Positions 14,937 to 25,307 of a stretch of 56,244 nt of DNA are shown here, one piece after another; positions within the stretch are counted from its first letter, which is position 1; each line of letters opens with the position of its first letter. The notes beneath the pieces were generated by a model. It did not search any database, was not told the origin of the DNA, and saw only the letters and a program-made list of their open reading frames with translations. The translations under genes were made by a program, and so were the position numbers. This DNA comes from a virus. The DNA is taken from the IMG/VR virus record IMGVR_UViG_3300030419_002488, positions 1-56,244 of that record; one strand, written 5' to 3'.

Positions 14937-17356
14937 GTTTTGGATTAGCATTTGCAAAAGGACTTGTCGGCGGTTTTACAAAAAACATTGAACGAGAGAT
15001 TGAAGCACGAGGAGCTGACGATCAACGTCTTGCAAACTTAGAAGATTTTCTTTTTCAAAAACACGCTGAAGTAAACGCAGCAGGAGAAGGGTCTGTTCCT
15101 AAAGCGTTAGGTGAGATGTTGCAAGATGCAAAATCAAAAATGGATAAAAGAGGTCGTATTGATTTAATTGGTTCACCGGGAGACAGATTAAGTCTTGATA
15201 TAGGGCAATTAAACACAGCACTTTCTGAAGCAGACGATGATGATGGGTATATAACATTTGGTAAAAAGGGAACAAATCTATTTAAAATACCTTTACCTCA
15301 AGAACACGCAACTTACCACGATAAAACTATATTAGGTGATACTTTTAAAAGAACAGAAGCGTGGAATAATACTGTTATGACATATTTAGGAAATGAAAAT
15401 AATTTTAAAAAGCTCATGCTTGCAAATGAACTAAACCCGACTATACTACCCCATCTTTTACAATCTTATAAAGTTAATAAAGGAGAGTATCACGATGCTT
15501 GGATTGGCAAACAATACAAACAGGGAGTACTAAAAGACGCTATAAAGCATTTAGATTATAAAGGGAAGTATGGCCCTGAACTTGTTAAAAGACTAGATAA
15601 AATGGCAGGTATATTAAAAGATTCGTTGCTTAGTAAAACGCTAGAAAATAATAAAAAGTTATTTAAAAATAATAAAGAAGATCCAAAAGAAAATACTTTA
15701 TTTTTTTTAATTGATGATAAAGATGATAATACGGAAAAAGATGGTTTAGAATTTTTATCTTTATCTGTAACACCTGAAGAATATAAAGCAGCAACAAAAT
15801 TATCTCAACATTTTTTTAAAGACAAAAATGCTAAACCTTCTGATTACTTTCTTTACCTTCAACAAACACTTCCAAACGCAGTATTTGAAACAAACAAGGC
15901 GGGGTATGTAGAGCCTTTTCAATACGGTGGTAAAGAAAGTGTTGCAGCACAAGATAAAATACGATTAGTGTTAGAAACAGGTTTTAATTCTCTTAATCTT
16001 GTTAAAAATGGTTTTCTTAGTGGCCCTATGAATACTGAAGCTCAAAAAATGGCTTTATATAAATTATATGAAAAGGTAAATGGTAATAGGCTTAAACTAG
16101 CAATGGCAGTATCTCCTCTTATAACTCCAGAAAAAAGTGCTGAAGAAATAGCAGCAGAAGGTGGGGGCTTTGCTAAATATACACCTGCGTCTAAAATTGA
16201 ATCTATGTTACAAGATTTTAAAATAGATAAAACATTATTTGATAAAGCATACGAAAACACAGAAACTGCAATATTTAAATTAAATTCTATTATGGATTTA
16301 GAAAAGGATACTGCGATTGGTGCTAACTGGTTAAGAAAAGCATACGTAGCATTTGGGGGAGCTTTCAGTGAAGGGGGTGGTGTTAGTGGAATATGGGATA
16401 TTATAACGACAAAAGGTGGAGTAAAAGATATAAACAAAGACACTAAAGAAGCTTTTGAAACAACTTTAAAAGCGGCATATGAACGAGGAATTATAAGTAG
16501 TCTATCGAAATTTAGTATGGCGGATGCACTAAAATTATCTGTTGCTGCAGACATGGCTAGAGCAATCGATCCTAATGGAAGATTATCTAACCAAGATTTT
16601 TCTATACAATTAGACAGATTAGGTAATACTGTATTCGGGGGTAAAGAACAAACTATAAATAACTTAAAAGTTGTAATAGAAGAGTTCCAAAGAAGGATGA
16701 AGAGATTACAAGTTGTAAGAGAAATTTTTACAAAAAATGATCCAAGTAATCCATATGGCAGAGGATTAAGTATTAACGAAAGAAGATGGCTTCAGGCAGA
16801 TATGGTGGTAACTGATTTGTTAGGTCAAATAGAAAATAGTTTATTTTCAAATTCTTTAAATAGAAGTTCTGGTGAAGGCGGAGGAATAACATTTAACGAT
16901 AATTTACAATTTGAAAGTAATCGCTTTACAGCTCCTGACGGAGAAGCAATAATTGTAAAAGAAGGGACTGACGGTAAGCAATATTATTTTGGAAAAAATT
17001 CAGGCAACCAGTATGAAATGAGTAAATTAATTTCAAAAAGTAACGATCTTGAAGCCCAAAACAATAGCAATACGTTTGATTACGCTAATGATATTAATTT
17101 AAATAATAATCAAGTTCAAAACAACCAAACTAATAACCAAAGTAACAATGAATCAGGTTGGAAAAAACTAACATCTGATGAATTAAAAAAAGTAAAAGAA
17201 AATGTTATGGGGGGCAACGAAACAGTTAAAGGAGTTGTTGTAGGGGGCAACGGAAAGACTGGTTGGTTATTAAGAGGAAAAGATAATAACCGCCTTCCGG
17301 GAAAATACAAAAAAAATAAAGATGGCAGTTTTACAAGAATAACAGGATCACAATAA
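14933..17356 (+). CDS. Internal virion protein (807 aa)
   Basis: A large soluble protein starting MSFGLAFAKGLVGGFTKNIE, mostly helical and charged. The Asn/Gln-rich segment at about residues 700-745 (NNNQVQNNQTNNQSNN) looks like a linker. The C-terminal 60 residues (GWKKLTSDELKKVKENV through RITGSQ) look like a separate small domain. No transglycosylase signature was found. Its size, and its place before the giant gene, match the large ejected proteins of T7-like phages. Confidence 0.6.
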   Translation: MSFGLAFAKGLVGGFTKNIEREIEARGADDQRLANLEDFLFQKHAEVNAAGEGSVPKALGEMLQDAKSKMDKRGRIDLIGSPGDRLSLDIGQLNTALSEADDDDGYITFGKKGTNLFKIPLPQEHATYHDKTILGDTFKRTEAWNNTVMTYLGNENNFKKLMLANELNPTILPHLLQSYKVNKGEYHDAWIGKQYKQGVLKDAIKHLDYKGKYGPELVKRLDKMAGILKDSLLSKTLENNKKLFKNNKEDPKENTLFFLIDDKDDNTEKDGLEFLSLSVTPEEYKAATKLSQHFFKDKNAKPSDYFLYLQQTLPNAVFETNKAGYVEPFQYGGKESVAAQDKIRLVLETGFNSLNLVKNGFLSGPMNTEAQKMALYKLYEKVNGNRLKLAMAVSPLITPEKSAEEIAAEGGGFAKYTPASKIESMLQDFKIDKTLFDKAYENTETAIFKLNSIMDLEKDTAIGANWLRKAYVAFGGAFSEGGGVSGIWDIITTKGGVKDINKDTKEAFETTLKAAYERGIISSLSKFSMADALKLSVAADMARAIDPNGRLSNQDFSIQLDRLGNTVFGGKEQTINNLKVVIEEFQRRMKRLQVVREIFTKNDPSNPYGRGLSINERRWLQADMVVTDLLGQIENSLFSNSLNRSSGEGGGITFNDNLQFESNRFTAPDGEAIIVKEGTDGKQYYFGKNSGNQYEMSKLISKSNDLEAQNNSNTFDYANDINLNNNQVQNNQTNNQSNNESGWKKLTSDELKKVKENVMGGNETVKGVVVGGNGKTGWLLRGKDNNRLPGKYKKNKDGSFTRITGSQ

Positions 17357-20300
17357 TGGAAATATTATCTAAAGACATGATAAACACTGAAAATGAAAAC
17401 AACGAAACTGAAAAAAACGTTGTTGTAGAACCTGAAAAAAAAGTAGTTGAAACAGATACAACTACAACAGATACAACTACAACAGATACAACTACAGAAG
17501 ATAAAAATCCGTTATCTTCACAGTACGCAGGATACTATGAAGATAGTTCTGATACAACTACAACCAATGCAGATAATGAAGTTGAAGTTAATGTTAACGT
17601 TGACCCCTCTGAACTCCCTACTGCTAATCTTTCTGATCCTAACCTTAAAAATATAGTTAAAAAAGATCTTGCGTTACAAAAAGAAGACCAAACTATAACT
17701 TTAGACAAAGTTTTGTCAGGAGAAATTAATTTTGTAAATAACAAAGAAATAAATCCTATTATTAGAGAAAAAGCAAATCAAGGGGATGCTAAATCTTTAC
17801 TTTATCTTGAATCTCAAGTTAATCAGGCGAAAAACGTAGATAAAGAAGTAACAATAGGGGGAGTACGAAAAAAAGAAGTTAGTATAGACCCACGTTTACA
17901 ACCAATACCTGAACAACATTCAGAGTCTTTAAAGGCATACGCTGAAGGAAGATTGTTAGTTTTAAATGCTTTACGAAAAAATAATCCTGCTACTAATGAA
18001 CCTTACGTTGTTGATACAGATGTGCAACAACTTATTGTTGATTATTTTAGCACAGGAAATTTTTACACAGAAATGTCTCGTAGATTTGCCCAATCAGGCA
18101 GAGGTATAACTTTACTACCTGTTCTTTTAAATATGGCATATAATCTTGCGGGGGCTACAAAAGATGCCTTCGATTTACCAGAGGATGTGCAAAAATATTT
18201 TTTTGGTGAAGTAGAAGACGAAACATTTGAAAAGTCTTGGGAATCAAGACAAGCAGGAATGGCAGAGTTTTATTCTAGGTACAAAACTACAGTAGAAAAG
18301 GTCTTTTCAGGATTAACTGCAGCTCAAGGGATAAACGATGATTTAAAAGAAAAATATATTGAAAGACACGGCATTGATCAATACAACGAATTTTATACAA
18401 TTAAAAATCCAGAAGGAAAAGTTATTGATATGCCTATAATTAGTACAGAAGTGGGAGAAGAGTTGTACAGATTAGGATTTCAAGAATTACCACTTGCTCA
18501 AAGATTTGCAGCAATGATTATAGAAAACGTAGGGTTTGGTGGGCTACTTGCAAAATTAAAAGTAAAAAAAGGTCAATTACAAATGCAAGATATTACTGAC
18601 CTTAAAACTAGCAACCCAACAAGATACAAAAATCTTAGCCCGATAGAAGTTTTACGAGTTTCTAAAATAGACAACGCTACAAATGCTTTTACTAAAGCGT
18701 ATCATCAAACTATAGCAACTCTCGGTAGAAAATTTAAAGCGAGAGGAGCAGTTGCTGCTCACCAAATAGATTTAAATAGAAAAAATACTTTAGAATTAAT
18801 GGACAAACAAATAGATGATTTAAAAAATCAACTAAACAATACGTCGTTACTTAGAAGAGAACGAGATTTAATTAATTCAAAAATTGAAAATATACAATCC
18901 CAAAAAGCAAAATACATTTTTCCGTATGCTCGTAAAACTTTTGTTAAAACTGTAATGAAAGATGAAATAGTTATGGGATTAGGGCAAGGGTTTGGATACG
19001 AAATAGCAAATTATTTTGGTTTTAGCACAGATGCAGGAGAGTTTTTTGGAGCTATGTCTACAGCAATTCAAGCACCCCAATTCTTAATAAGAAAAGGAAT
19101 AGGTATTCCTGCAGGGTGGGTCAACAGGTGGACAGGCGGAGCAGTAAGTAATTTTGCAGCCACCATAGAAGCTCTTCCTTTTATTCCTAAAGGTGCTTTT
19201 ATTGACAGACGGTTTGATACTTTACGAGATGAAATGGGAGAAGCCCTTACAGGAAAACAAAGATTAGCAATAGAAAAAATTGCAGAAATTATAAAAGATT
19301 TATCTCCTGATAAAAGAGAATTAGTGTGGCAATCAATTAATGAATACCAACAATTAAGAACAAGAATATTAAACCATTTTAAAGACCCAGAAAAAAAAGA
19401 AAAAGCTAGAAAACTTTTTTCTTTACAATTTTCTCATGTAACAGGGTTAGCTCCTCTAATAGCCCTAGAACGTAGAGCTGCTGTAAAACTTAGTGCGAAT
19501 GGAAAAAATCTTGATGAAGCAATTGAGTACCAATTACAATCAGAAAACGCAATGGCTGCGGCTACGGAAGCTATGGAAAATTTAAAAATAATGTTAAAAG
19601 AAGAGGTTGGTGTTGACATTACTGATAGAACTCTTGTAGCAGATTTTGCAGAAAATTTTAAAGACGCTTCTATTAAATTTGAACGAAACGTTAACGAAAC
19701 AAAAATAGAATACTTAAAGTTGTTAAACGATTTTAAAGATAAAATGTTAAGTAACCCTGAATTACCCCTTGACGAAAATTTAATAACTCGACTAGCTGAA
19801 ATGGAAGTTAAAGTAACACGAGGGGCAACAGATGATATTGAAAAACAAAGAGAAATATATCAAAAGGTAACTGAACAAGTTACAGAAGCATTAAATAAAA
19901 GATCAGAAAACATAATTGCACTTCGAGGTAAACCGGGATACAAAAAAAGAATGGGGCGGTGGATAGAAGATGTTTACGATGTTATGGAAGATAATTTACA
20001 AAATCAAAGCAGACTTATTTATAAACCTATTGATGATATGGAAGGTGAATATGATTTGACTTCTTTGGTTGATGATATGCTAGATAAAAAAGAAAATTTA
20101 GATTCAAACATATTAAGAAGTAAATTTGGAGCAGACGGAGAATTTTTTAAAGGTAAATCAGGAAGGTACGCCAGACAAGCTTTTGACGCTATGGCTAAAA
20201 GAGCAATAATAAAAGATTTAGGATTAGACGGAAAAGAGTGGGCTGAGTTAGTAACTTATCATACAAGTCCTGCAACTTTAAAAAACTTTCCTGATGATTT

Positions 20301-22143
20301 TTTAGGTGAAAGTGCAACTTACTTAGATATTGCTTTACATTTAAGTAGACAAGAAGGTTCAACTTTAAAACCATTTCAAGGTAAACCTTTTGAATTAGAA
20401 GAAATGAGAAGACATTTTATGGGAGTTGCAAGAAGACTAGAAAACTCTAATCCCTCGTTAAGTAATAAATACAACGAATACGCAAATAAAATAGATACTT
20501 TATTAAAAACAGATAAAGTAAAATACGAAAAAATTACTCAAGCAAGAAAACAATATCAAGCATTAAGATTTGATCCTAAACGTAAAGGTTCGTATGGGGA
20601 TGAGTTAGATAACGCTAGAATAGGACCTGCCTATGTTGACCAAAACCCTGATGGGTATAAATACCCTTACAAGAAGGGATTTCTACCTGAAAATTTCCAC
20701 GATGGTTTTGGAAAAAACATAGACGGTCTACTACAAGGTACGTTAAAATCAACAGATGAATTAAAAACCCAAATGGAACAATTAGTAAGATTTTGGGCAA
20801 GAGGAGATAATGCTCCCCCCCTTGTATTTGATGTAAGCACACCTCAAGGAAGAAAAAAACTTAAAGTTGTTAGTCAGCTTGTTAAAATGAGTTTATATGA
20901 ACATTGGGGTGAAGCTCGAAAAGCCGTTGTAGAAAAATTAAAAGCACAAGCTAAAGAAGGAATTAAAATTAAAGCTTCGGATTATAATTTTACGGCGGCG
21001 GATAATATTAATAAATTACAAGATGTTTTTGTTGTTAACGTTAAAACTGCAGATGGAGAAATTCAACCTCGAACATTAGTTGATGTAGGTGATATTGTAG
21101 CTGAAGAAAAAGAACTTATGACTTTAATGGAATTAAGTGGTGATATGCAAAAAAGGTATGATAAATTAGCTAGAGATATAAATAGTACAGGGGGATTACT
21201 TAAAGAAAAAGCAATGAAAGAAATTAGTATACAAGAAAAAGGTGTAAAAGAGTTAGATAAAATAATTGGCTCTGATTCAATGCAGATATATAACAATTAT
21301 GTTTATAAAAAACCTCCTAGTATGATGTTAGCACTTAAAGAACAATATGTTGATACTAAACTAGCGGCTTTAGGAGATACCGTAGATACGGAAACTCTTA
21401 TGACAAGTCGCCTTGTGTTTGAAAAAGAATTTGATCAAGGTATGCTGTACCATGTTATGAACGCCCTTCAAGAAAGATCAGAATTAAAAAGAAGCCCTAA
21501 AACTTTAACTGGTTTTGATGGTGATCAATTTAATTTAATGACTATGGATAATGCAGGACAACTTGCATCTGATTTAAGTGAAGAGTCTACTCAACAAATT
21601 TTAAAACAGCTTGGGTTTACACAAGACCACGTTCAGCACGTACAAGACATAGCTCGATACATGGAATTTGCACAAGGATCATCTCTTGCAAGATATGATT
21701 TACAAGGAAATGTAAGATCTATATCTCCTAACGAATTAATTAGTCGTGCCTTTAACTTAGCAAGAGGAATGGTTAGTCCAACTTATGTTGCGGGTGAAAT
21801 GGGTGTTAGATTAGCAATGTCAAAAAATATTCAAATAATGAATCTAGCGGCTCAAAGTAAGGAAGCAGCAAGCATAATGCTTGACATGCTTAAAAACCCT
21901 AGAGCAGTATCACCAGATAGAGTAAAAACATTTGGAGTATTAGTAAATGAGTTTGTAATTACAGAGTTTACAAGACTTGGTTTAAAAGCTCCACAGTTTT
22001 TACCTCAAGACGACATTATGGCTGCACGTATGCAACAAAAGGAATTTTCGTTTGATTCGTTTAAACACCTATTTAAAGGTAGAAAGCCACAACCTATTGA
22101 AAGAGAATACATAACTCAACCATTAAGTGCCGTAAAAAGTTAA
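17356..22143 (+). CDS. Giant internal virion / DNA ejection protein (1595 aa)
   Basis: The longest gene of the window. Residues 1-90 are acidic and disordered, with a TDTTT repeat. Most of the rest is charged helix. Residues about 530-590 contain a Gly/Ala-rich hydrophobic stretch (EIVMGLGQGFGYEIANYFGF) that could enter a membrane. Several long coiled coils occur (e.g. LMDKQIDDLKNQL at about 479). Giant helical proteins in this position are ejected into the host to form a channel for DNA in T7-like phages (gp16). No catalytic motif was found. Starts in a TAATG overlap. Confidence 0.65.
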   Translation: MEILSKDMINTENENNETEKNVVVEPEKKVVETDTTTTDTTTTDTTTEDKNPLSSQYAGYYEDSSDTTTTNADNEVEVNVNVDPSELPTANLSDPNLKNIVKKDLALQKEDQTITLDKVLSGEINFVNNKEINPIIREKANQGDAKSLLYLESQVNQAKNVDKEVTIGGVRKKEVSIDPRLQPIPEQHSESLKAYAEGRLLVLNALRKNNPATNEPYVVDTDVQQLIVDYFSTGNFYTEMSRRFAQSGRGITLLPVLLNMAYNLAGATKDAFDLPEDVQKYFFGEVEDETFEKSWESRQAGMAEFYSRYKTTVEKVFSGLTAAQGINDDLKEKYIERHGIDQYNEFYTIKNPEGKVIDMPIISTEVGEELYRLGFQELPLAQRFAAMIIENVGFGGLLAKLKVKKGQLQMQDITDLKTSNPTRYKNLSPIEVLRVSKIDNATNAFTKAYHQTIATLGRKFKARGAVAAHQIDLNRKNTLELMDKQIDDLKNQLNNTSLLRRERDLINSKIENIQSQKAKYIFPYARKTFVKTVMKDEIVMGLGQGFGYEIANYFGFSTDAGEFFGAMSTAIQAPQFLIRKGIGIPAGWVNRWTGGAVSNFAATIEALPFIPKGAFIDRRFDTLRDEMGEALTGKQRLAIEKIAEIIKDLSPDKRELVWQSINEYQQLRTRILNHFKDPEKKEKARKLFSLQFSHVTGLAPLIALERRAAVKLSANGKNLDEAIEYQLQSENAMAAATEAMENLKIMLKEEVGVDITDRTLVADFAENFKDASIKFERNVNETKIEYLKLLNDFKDKMLSNPELPLDENLITRLAEMEVKVTRGATDDIEKQREIYQKVTEQVTEALNKRSENIIALRGKPGYKKRMGRWIEDVYDVMEDNLQNQSRLIYKPIDDMEGEYDLTSLVDDMLDKKENLDSNILRSKFGADGEFFKGKSGRYARQAFDAMAKRAIIKDLGLDGKEWAELVTYHTSPATLKNFPDDFLGESATYLDIALHLSRQEGSTLKPFQGKPFELEEMRRHFMGVARRLENSNPSLSNKYNEYANKIDTLLKTDKVKYEKITQARKQYQALRFDPKRKGSYGDELDNARIGPAYVDQNPDGYKYPYKKGFLPENFHDGFGKNIDGLLQGTLKSTDELKTQMEQLVRFWARGDNAPPLVFDVSTPQGRKKLKVVSQLVKMSLYEHWGEARKAVVEKLKAQAKEGIKIKASDYNFTAADNINKLQDVFVVNVKTADGEIQPRTLVDVGDIVAEEKELMTLMELSGDMQKRYDKLARDINSTGGLLKEKAMKEISIQEKGVKELDKIIGSDSMQIYNNYVYKKPPSMMLALKEQYVDTKLAALGDTVDTETLMTSRLVFEKEFDQGMLYHVMNALQERSELKRSPKTLTGFDGDQFNLMTMDNAGQLASDLSEESTQQILKQLGFTQDHVQHVQDIARYMEFAQGSSLARYDLQGNVRSISPNELISRAFNLARGMVSPTYVAGEMGVRLAMSKNIQIMNLAAQSKEAASIMLDMLKNPRAVSPDRVKTFGVLVNEFVITEFTRLGLKAPQFLPQDDIMAARMQQKEFSFDSFKHLFKGRKPQPIEREYITQPLSAVKS
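17452..17496 (+). repeat. Three perfect 15-bp tandem repeats
   Basis: The unit ACAGATACAACTACA is repeated three times without a mismatch, in frame, encoding (T-D-T-T-T)3 in the disordered N-terminus of the giant virion protein. A related GATACAACTACAACC lies 54 bp further on. Such a repeat can change copy number without breaking the frame. Confidence 0.9.
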
Positions 22144-22158
22144 AAAGGAGAAAAACTA

Positions 22159-22365
22159 ATGAAAATGTATAACAACGGACAACGCCCTGCTAAAATGTAC
22201 GGTGGGGGAATGGCGTGGAGAAAACCTATGCAAATGGGTGGACTTGCTCAACAAAACAGAAGAATGACAGTCGGCTCTGCGGGTATGCAAAACCCAATGG
22301 GAACAATGACTGATAAAAAACGATACGACATGGGTATGAAAAAAGGTGGTAAAGTAAAATACTAA
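22159..22365 (+). CDS. Small Met/Gly-rich basic protein
   Basis: A 68-aa protein rich in Met (13 residues), Gly and Lys, ending KKRYDMGMKKGGKVKY. AAAGGAG precedes the ATG by 9 bases. Small basic Gly-Lys-rich proteins often sit next to structural genes in marine phages. DNA binding inside the particle is possible but not shown. It is the last gene of the rightward late block and its stop shares bases with the stop of the convergent gene (CTAA). No terminator hairpin was seen between them. Confidence 0.6.
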   Translation: MKMYNNGQRPAKMYGGGMAWRKPMQMGGLAQQNRRMTVGSAGMQNPMGTMTDKKRYDMGMKKGGKVKY

Positions 22366-22586
22366 ATGTAATTACGTGACCCACTCATTATATCATCTCC
22401 ACACTTTCGTAAATATCTAAGAAGTGATGCAACCTGACTCGTGCCTGTATACATAGGTAATCCCGAGTTTAACTCTTTTTCTAAATCTTCGGGTTTGACT
22501 GCTTCATAATTCATCTCAACATTACCATCCTTATTCAGATAGGCTTCTATTGAAAATAATTTCGCTTTGACTTTACTTAATTTCAT
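22362..22586 (-). CDS. Small protein, unknown
   Basis: A 74-aa protein starting MKLSKVKAKLFSIEAYLNKD. The frame is open six codons further upstream to a GTG, but the ATG is the more likely start. The pattern VKPEDLEKELNSGLPMYTGT is unassigned. It is the last gene of the leftward replication block and overlaps the end of its upstream neighbour by 14 bases. Confidence 0.55.
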   Translation of the reverse strand: MKLSKVKAKLFSIEAYLNKDGNVEMNYEAVKPEDLEKELNSGLPMYTGTSQVASLLRYLRKCGDDIMSGSRNYI

Positions 22587-23058
22587 AAACTGAATCCAAT
22601 TCACCTATTTTTAAATTATAACAATCCGCCTTAAAAACAAATCCATTATCAGAATCAACTTGACCCTTCCTATACAAAGTAGCTTTATTGTAAAAGTCTG
22701 CTTTAGAAATCCCCCCAAGAATCCAAGCTTTACGTAAATCACACAATAAGCGAACAAACACATACGCATCACAATCTTGTTCCGTTCCGTGTAACGCTAC
22801 AGAACAATCATAATTAGGCATAGGTTTTGTGTTGCAACGTTTTGTTTTAACATCTATCCGTTTACCTTCTTTAACTAAATCGTAATGATATGTGTTAACT
22901 TCTTTCGCCTTAATACTATCAGCAACAATCACCTCTCCTATCGCCCCTACAACGTTACTAGAGCCACCTGTAATACTTCCCTGAAGGATGCCCATCTGGG
23001 AAGCCTTTTCCCTCGCACGGAGCATGTGTTCGTCACTAATCGGTATCTCAATAATCAT
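22573..23058 (-). CDS. PD-(D/E)XK-like nuclease fold protein
   Basis: A 161-aa protein. VVGAIGEVIVADSI contributes a conserved Glu in a helix, and YHYDLVKEGKRIDVKTKRCN gives an acidic residue followed by D-V-K, the layout of small phage endonucleases of the PD-(D/E)XK superfamily. VALHGTEQDCDAYVFVRLL follows as the core beta strand. It lies immediately behind the RNR gene in the replication block. The role could be host DNA breakdown or structure cleavage. Assigned by eye. Confidence 0.55.
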   Translation of the reverse strand: MIIEIPISDEHMLRAREKASQMGILQGSITGGSSNVVGAIGEVIVADSIKAKEVNTYHYDLVKEGKRIDVKTKRCNTKPMPNYDCSVALHGTEQDCDAYVFVRLLCDLRKAWILGGISKADFYNKATLYRKGQVDSDNGFVFKADCYNLKIGELDSVYEIK

Positions 23059-24987
23059 TTACGATGCACTCAAGTCCACAACTTCACAGGCATCTGCAGT
23101 ACACGCAAGTTCTCGAGATCCACTTGTATTATCCTCTTTTTCGTAAGAAGAAAACTTATCCCAATCTAAAGTCGGGGGAACAATATTCTTCCACTCATTA
23201 TATTCATCAACATCTATATCTTGGTATGGTGCTTGTTTGTACGTATGATCACTAAAGGGTAGAAAGGAAACCCCTGAAGCTATATCAAAATTCCTGTACA
23301 TCCAAGCACCCACTTCCATCCACTCTTTCTCTTTTACAGAGATAGTAACAGATGGCTTGTGTTCACACCACAAGTCTGCATATAATTTCCACAACTCAAG
23401 TTGTTCAATTGCACTCATTTCAGTTCGAGTAATTGCACCGCTTGGAGATTGCATCGGAAAAGAAAAAACAGTTACACTATCTGGTTTAGTAATATCTGGT
23501 TCATTAGGAACACCTTCCTTTTTCATAAACTCTGTTAGCGGATCTTTGTTATCCCCCCTCACAGTTCTTACGTAAAAATCGTTGTGTCTTGCGTGAATAC
23601 CAGAAGACGCATCTACAAGTTGTGATACTGTTCCACTAGGCTTAACACAAGTAATTGCCGTTGATTGTGGTATACCTATTGCCTTTGCGTATTGTTTATT
23701 TGTATCTATTGCAACCTGTCTCATTTCTTGTAGCCAAATTTTAGAATCTACTGTCCTAGATAGAATACCATGATCCATAATACCTGTCAAGGAAACACCA
23801 AGTAACCTTTCTTCTTCTGTGTTGTTTTTCCATATTTTTCGTAAATATTTAAGATCTGTTAAGGTAGACTGGAATGTTCCTAGTATTGTTGCAACTCTTA
23901 CTTTGCTACGTAAGGTTTGTAAATCATCTGTCTGTCTAACTACAACCTCTGACAGATTACAAAACTGATAAGGTCGAAGTATAATCTCTGAACATGGATT
24001 TGTTCCCCACATGTGTCCAACTTCTCTCCTACCATTCTTTGCGACCTGTTTGTCAGCAGCCTGCCTGTTAAACATACCCCGTTCCCCAGACTTTGACTCA
24101 TACAAAGCTAACCATTCTCTCATGTAAGTATCCATGTCTGGCTTGCCTTTATACGCAATAGAGTTGTTTGCTAATGCTCTTTGTCCATTTGCGTTCCACC
24201 ATTCTCCTGCTTTAGCGTGTCTCATTTGATCATCTCCTAGATTAGATAGACTAATCAACGCTGATCTTCTCACACCACCAACAACAACAACCTCGCCAAT
24301 TTTGCACATAATGTCGTGGCACTCTACACAATAAAGTTTGCGACCTCTTGCCTTTTTAAACTTACGAACAGTAAACTCAAATAAATTAACCAATGGGTCT
24401 GCCCCTGATGCTCTACCCCCCATAACTTTTAATCTTGCACCCGCAGGTCTAATCTTGGACACATCCCAAGATGGAATCATCCCTGAATAGAGTAGTGCAA
24501 CCAATTCTCTGTATGCCTTTGCCCAACCTACTTTACTATCGTCAACAACAATAACAACATCAGACTTTTGCATACACTCACTAATTACAGGTAGTTTATC
24601 TATGTTTTCTCGTTCTACAGAAAACCCCACACCTGTTCCACACATAAGTATATACATGGCTTCATCAAATGAACGTGGACTATCTACAGGAAGATAGCTA
24701 CAATTATAACCACACACATTATCTCTTTCAAGTGCTTCTCCTGCCGTCATCATTGCCCTCATAGAAGGCATTACAGATAGATTAGTTATATATTCTGTAA
24801 TTATATCCTTGTCGGCTTTTGATATTTTATAATCGTGCTTTTCTTTTAAAGATTTCTCCATAAAAGAAACATATCTATTTACAGTTTCATCCCAATTTTC
24901 TCTGCGATTTTCTGCGTCAATCCATCTTGCGTATCTCGATTTATGTATAAATTGTTGATACGATGTAGGTAAACTATTACTACTCAT
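23059..24987 (-). CDS. nrdJ: Class II (adenosylcobalamin-dependent) ribonucleotide reductase
   Basis: A 642-aa enzyme that makes deoxyribonucleotides. N330-P-C332-S-E334 carries the radical cysteine, asparagine and glutamate of the finger loop. C96 (GYNCSYLPVDS) and C343 (FCNLSE) form the active-site redox pair. MCGTGVGFSVERE is typical of the B12 family of RTPR type. The C-terminus has C629-x4-C634, the pair that passes electrons from thioredoxin. No small subunit gene is present, in agreement with class II. AGGAA lies 6 bases before the ATG and the upstream gene overlaps by 8 bases. Dependence on host cobalamin is an inference from the class. Confidence 0.92.
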   Translation of the reverse strand: MSSNSLPTSYQQFIHKSRYARWIDAENRRENWDETVNRYVSFMEKSLKEKHDYKISKADKDIITEYITNLSVMPSMRAMMTAGEALERDNVCGYNCSYLPVDSPRSFDEAMYILMCGTGVGFSVERENIDKLPVISECMQKSDVVIVVDDSKVGWAKAYRELVALLYSGMIPSWDVSKIRPAGARLKVMGGRASGADPLVNLFEFTVRKFKKARGRKLYCVECHDIMCKIGEVVVVGGVRRSALISLSNLGDDQMRHAKAGEWWNANGQRALANNSIAYKGKPDMDTYMREWLALYESKSGERGMFNRQAADKQVAKNGRREVGHMWGTNPCSEIILRPYQFCNLSEVVVRQTDDLQTLRSKVRVATILGTFQSTLTDLKYLRKIWKNNTEEERLLGVSLTGIMDHGILSRTVDSKIWLQEMRQVAIDTNKQYAKAIGIPQSTAITCVKPSGTVSQLVDASSGIHARHNDFYVRTVRGDNKDPLTEFMKKEGVPNEPDITKPDSVTVFSFPMQSPSGAITRTEMSAIEQLELWKLYADLWCEHKPSVTISVKEKEWMEVGAWMYRNFDIASGVSFLPFSDHTYKQAPYQDIDVDEYNEWKNIVPPTLDWDKFSSYEKEDNTSGSRELACTADACEVVDLSAS

Positions 24988-25303
24988 TACTATTCCTTTC
25001 TTTTATATTTATAAGTCTATCAAGATACCATCGTGCTTTCTTTAAATCTTCTGCCCCATTTTTATATCTATATCTCCACAAGTATTTTAATATGTTGCCC
25101 TGCAAATAATATTCAAATCCCGCCCCCGTTGCAGATTCAATAGCTTCGATAGTCTCGATAGTAGCGTTGTTATAATGTGGCGGGTGATTTACCATATCAG
25201 CCTTACCTTTGCCCGTTAAATATTTGGGCGGAATATTTTCTTCATTTTTCATATTCTCATATACCTCACTAATTCTTTGCCTTATCATTTCTCTGTATTT
25301 CAT
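24980..25303 (-). CDS. DUF3310 protein (T7 gp1.7-like nucleotide kinase family)
   Basis: A 107-aa protein. The domain starts VNHPPHYNNATIETIEAI and continues with FEYYLQGNILKYLWRYRYKN and DLKKARWYLDRLI. These are hallmarks of DUF3310, the family of T7 gp1.7, a thymidylate kinase-type protein. The ATG of MKYREMIRQR is chosen because it follows the upstream stop by two bases, although the frame is open ten codons further. Located just before the RNR gene, which fits nucleotide metabolism. Confidence 0.8.
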   Translation of the reverse strand: MKYREMIRQRISEVYENMKNEENIPPKYLTGKGKADMVNHPPHYNNATIETIEAIESATGAGFEYYLQGNILKYLWRYRYKNGAEDLKKARWYLDRLINIKERNSNE

Positions 25304-25307
25304 ATCA

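Noticed and set aside
16042-16554. Minus-strand open frame of 170 codons
   Set aside because: Shadow of the 807-aa virion gene. Ser/Pro-rich composition, no start signal.
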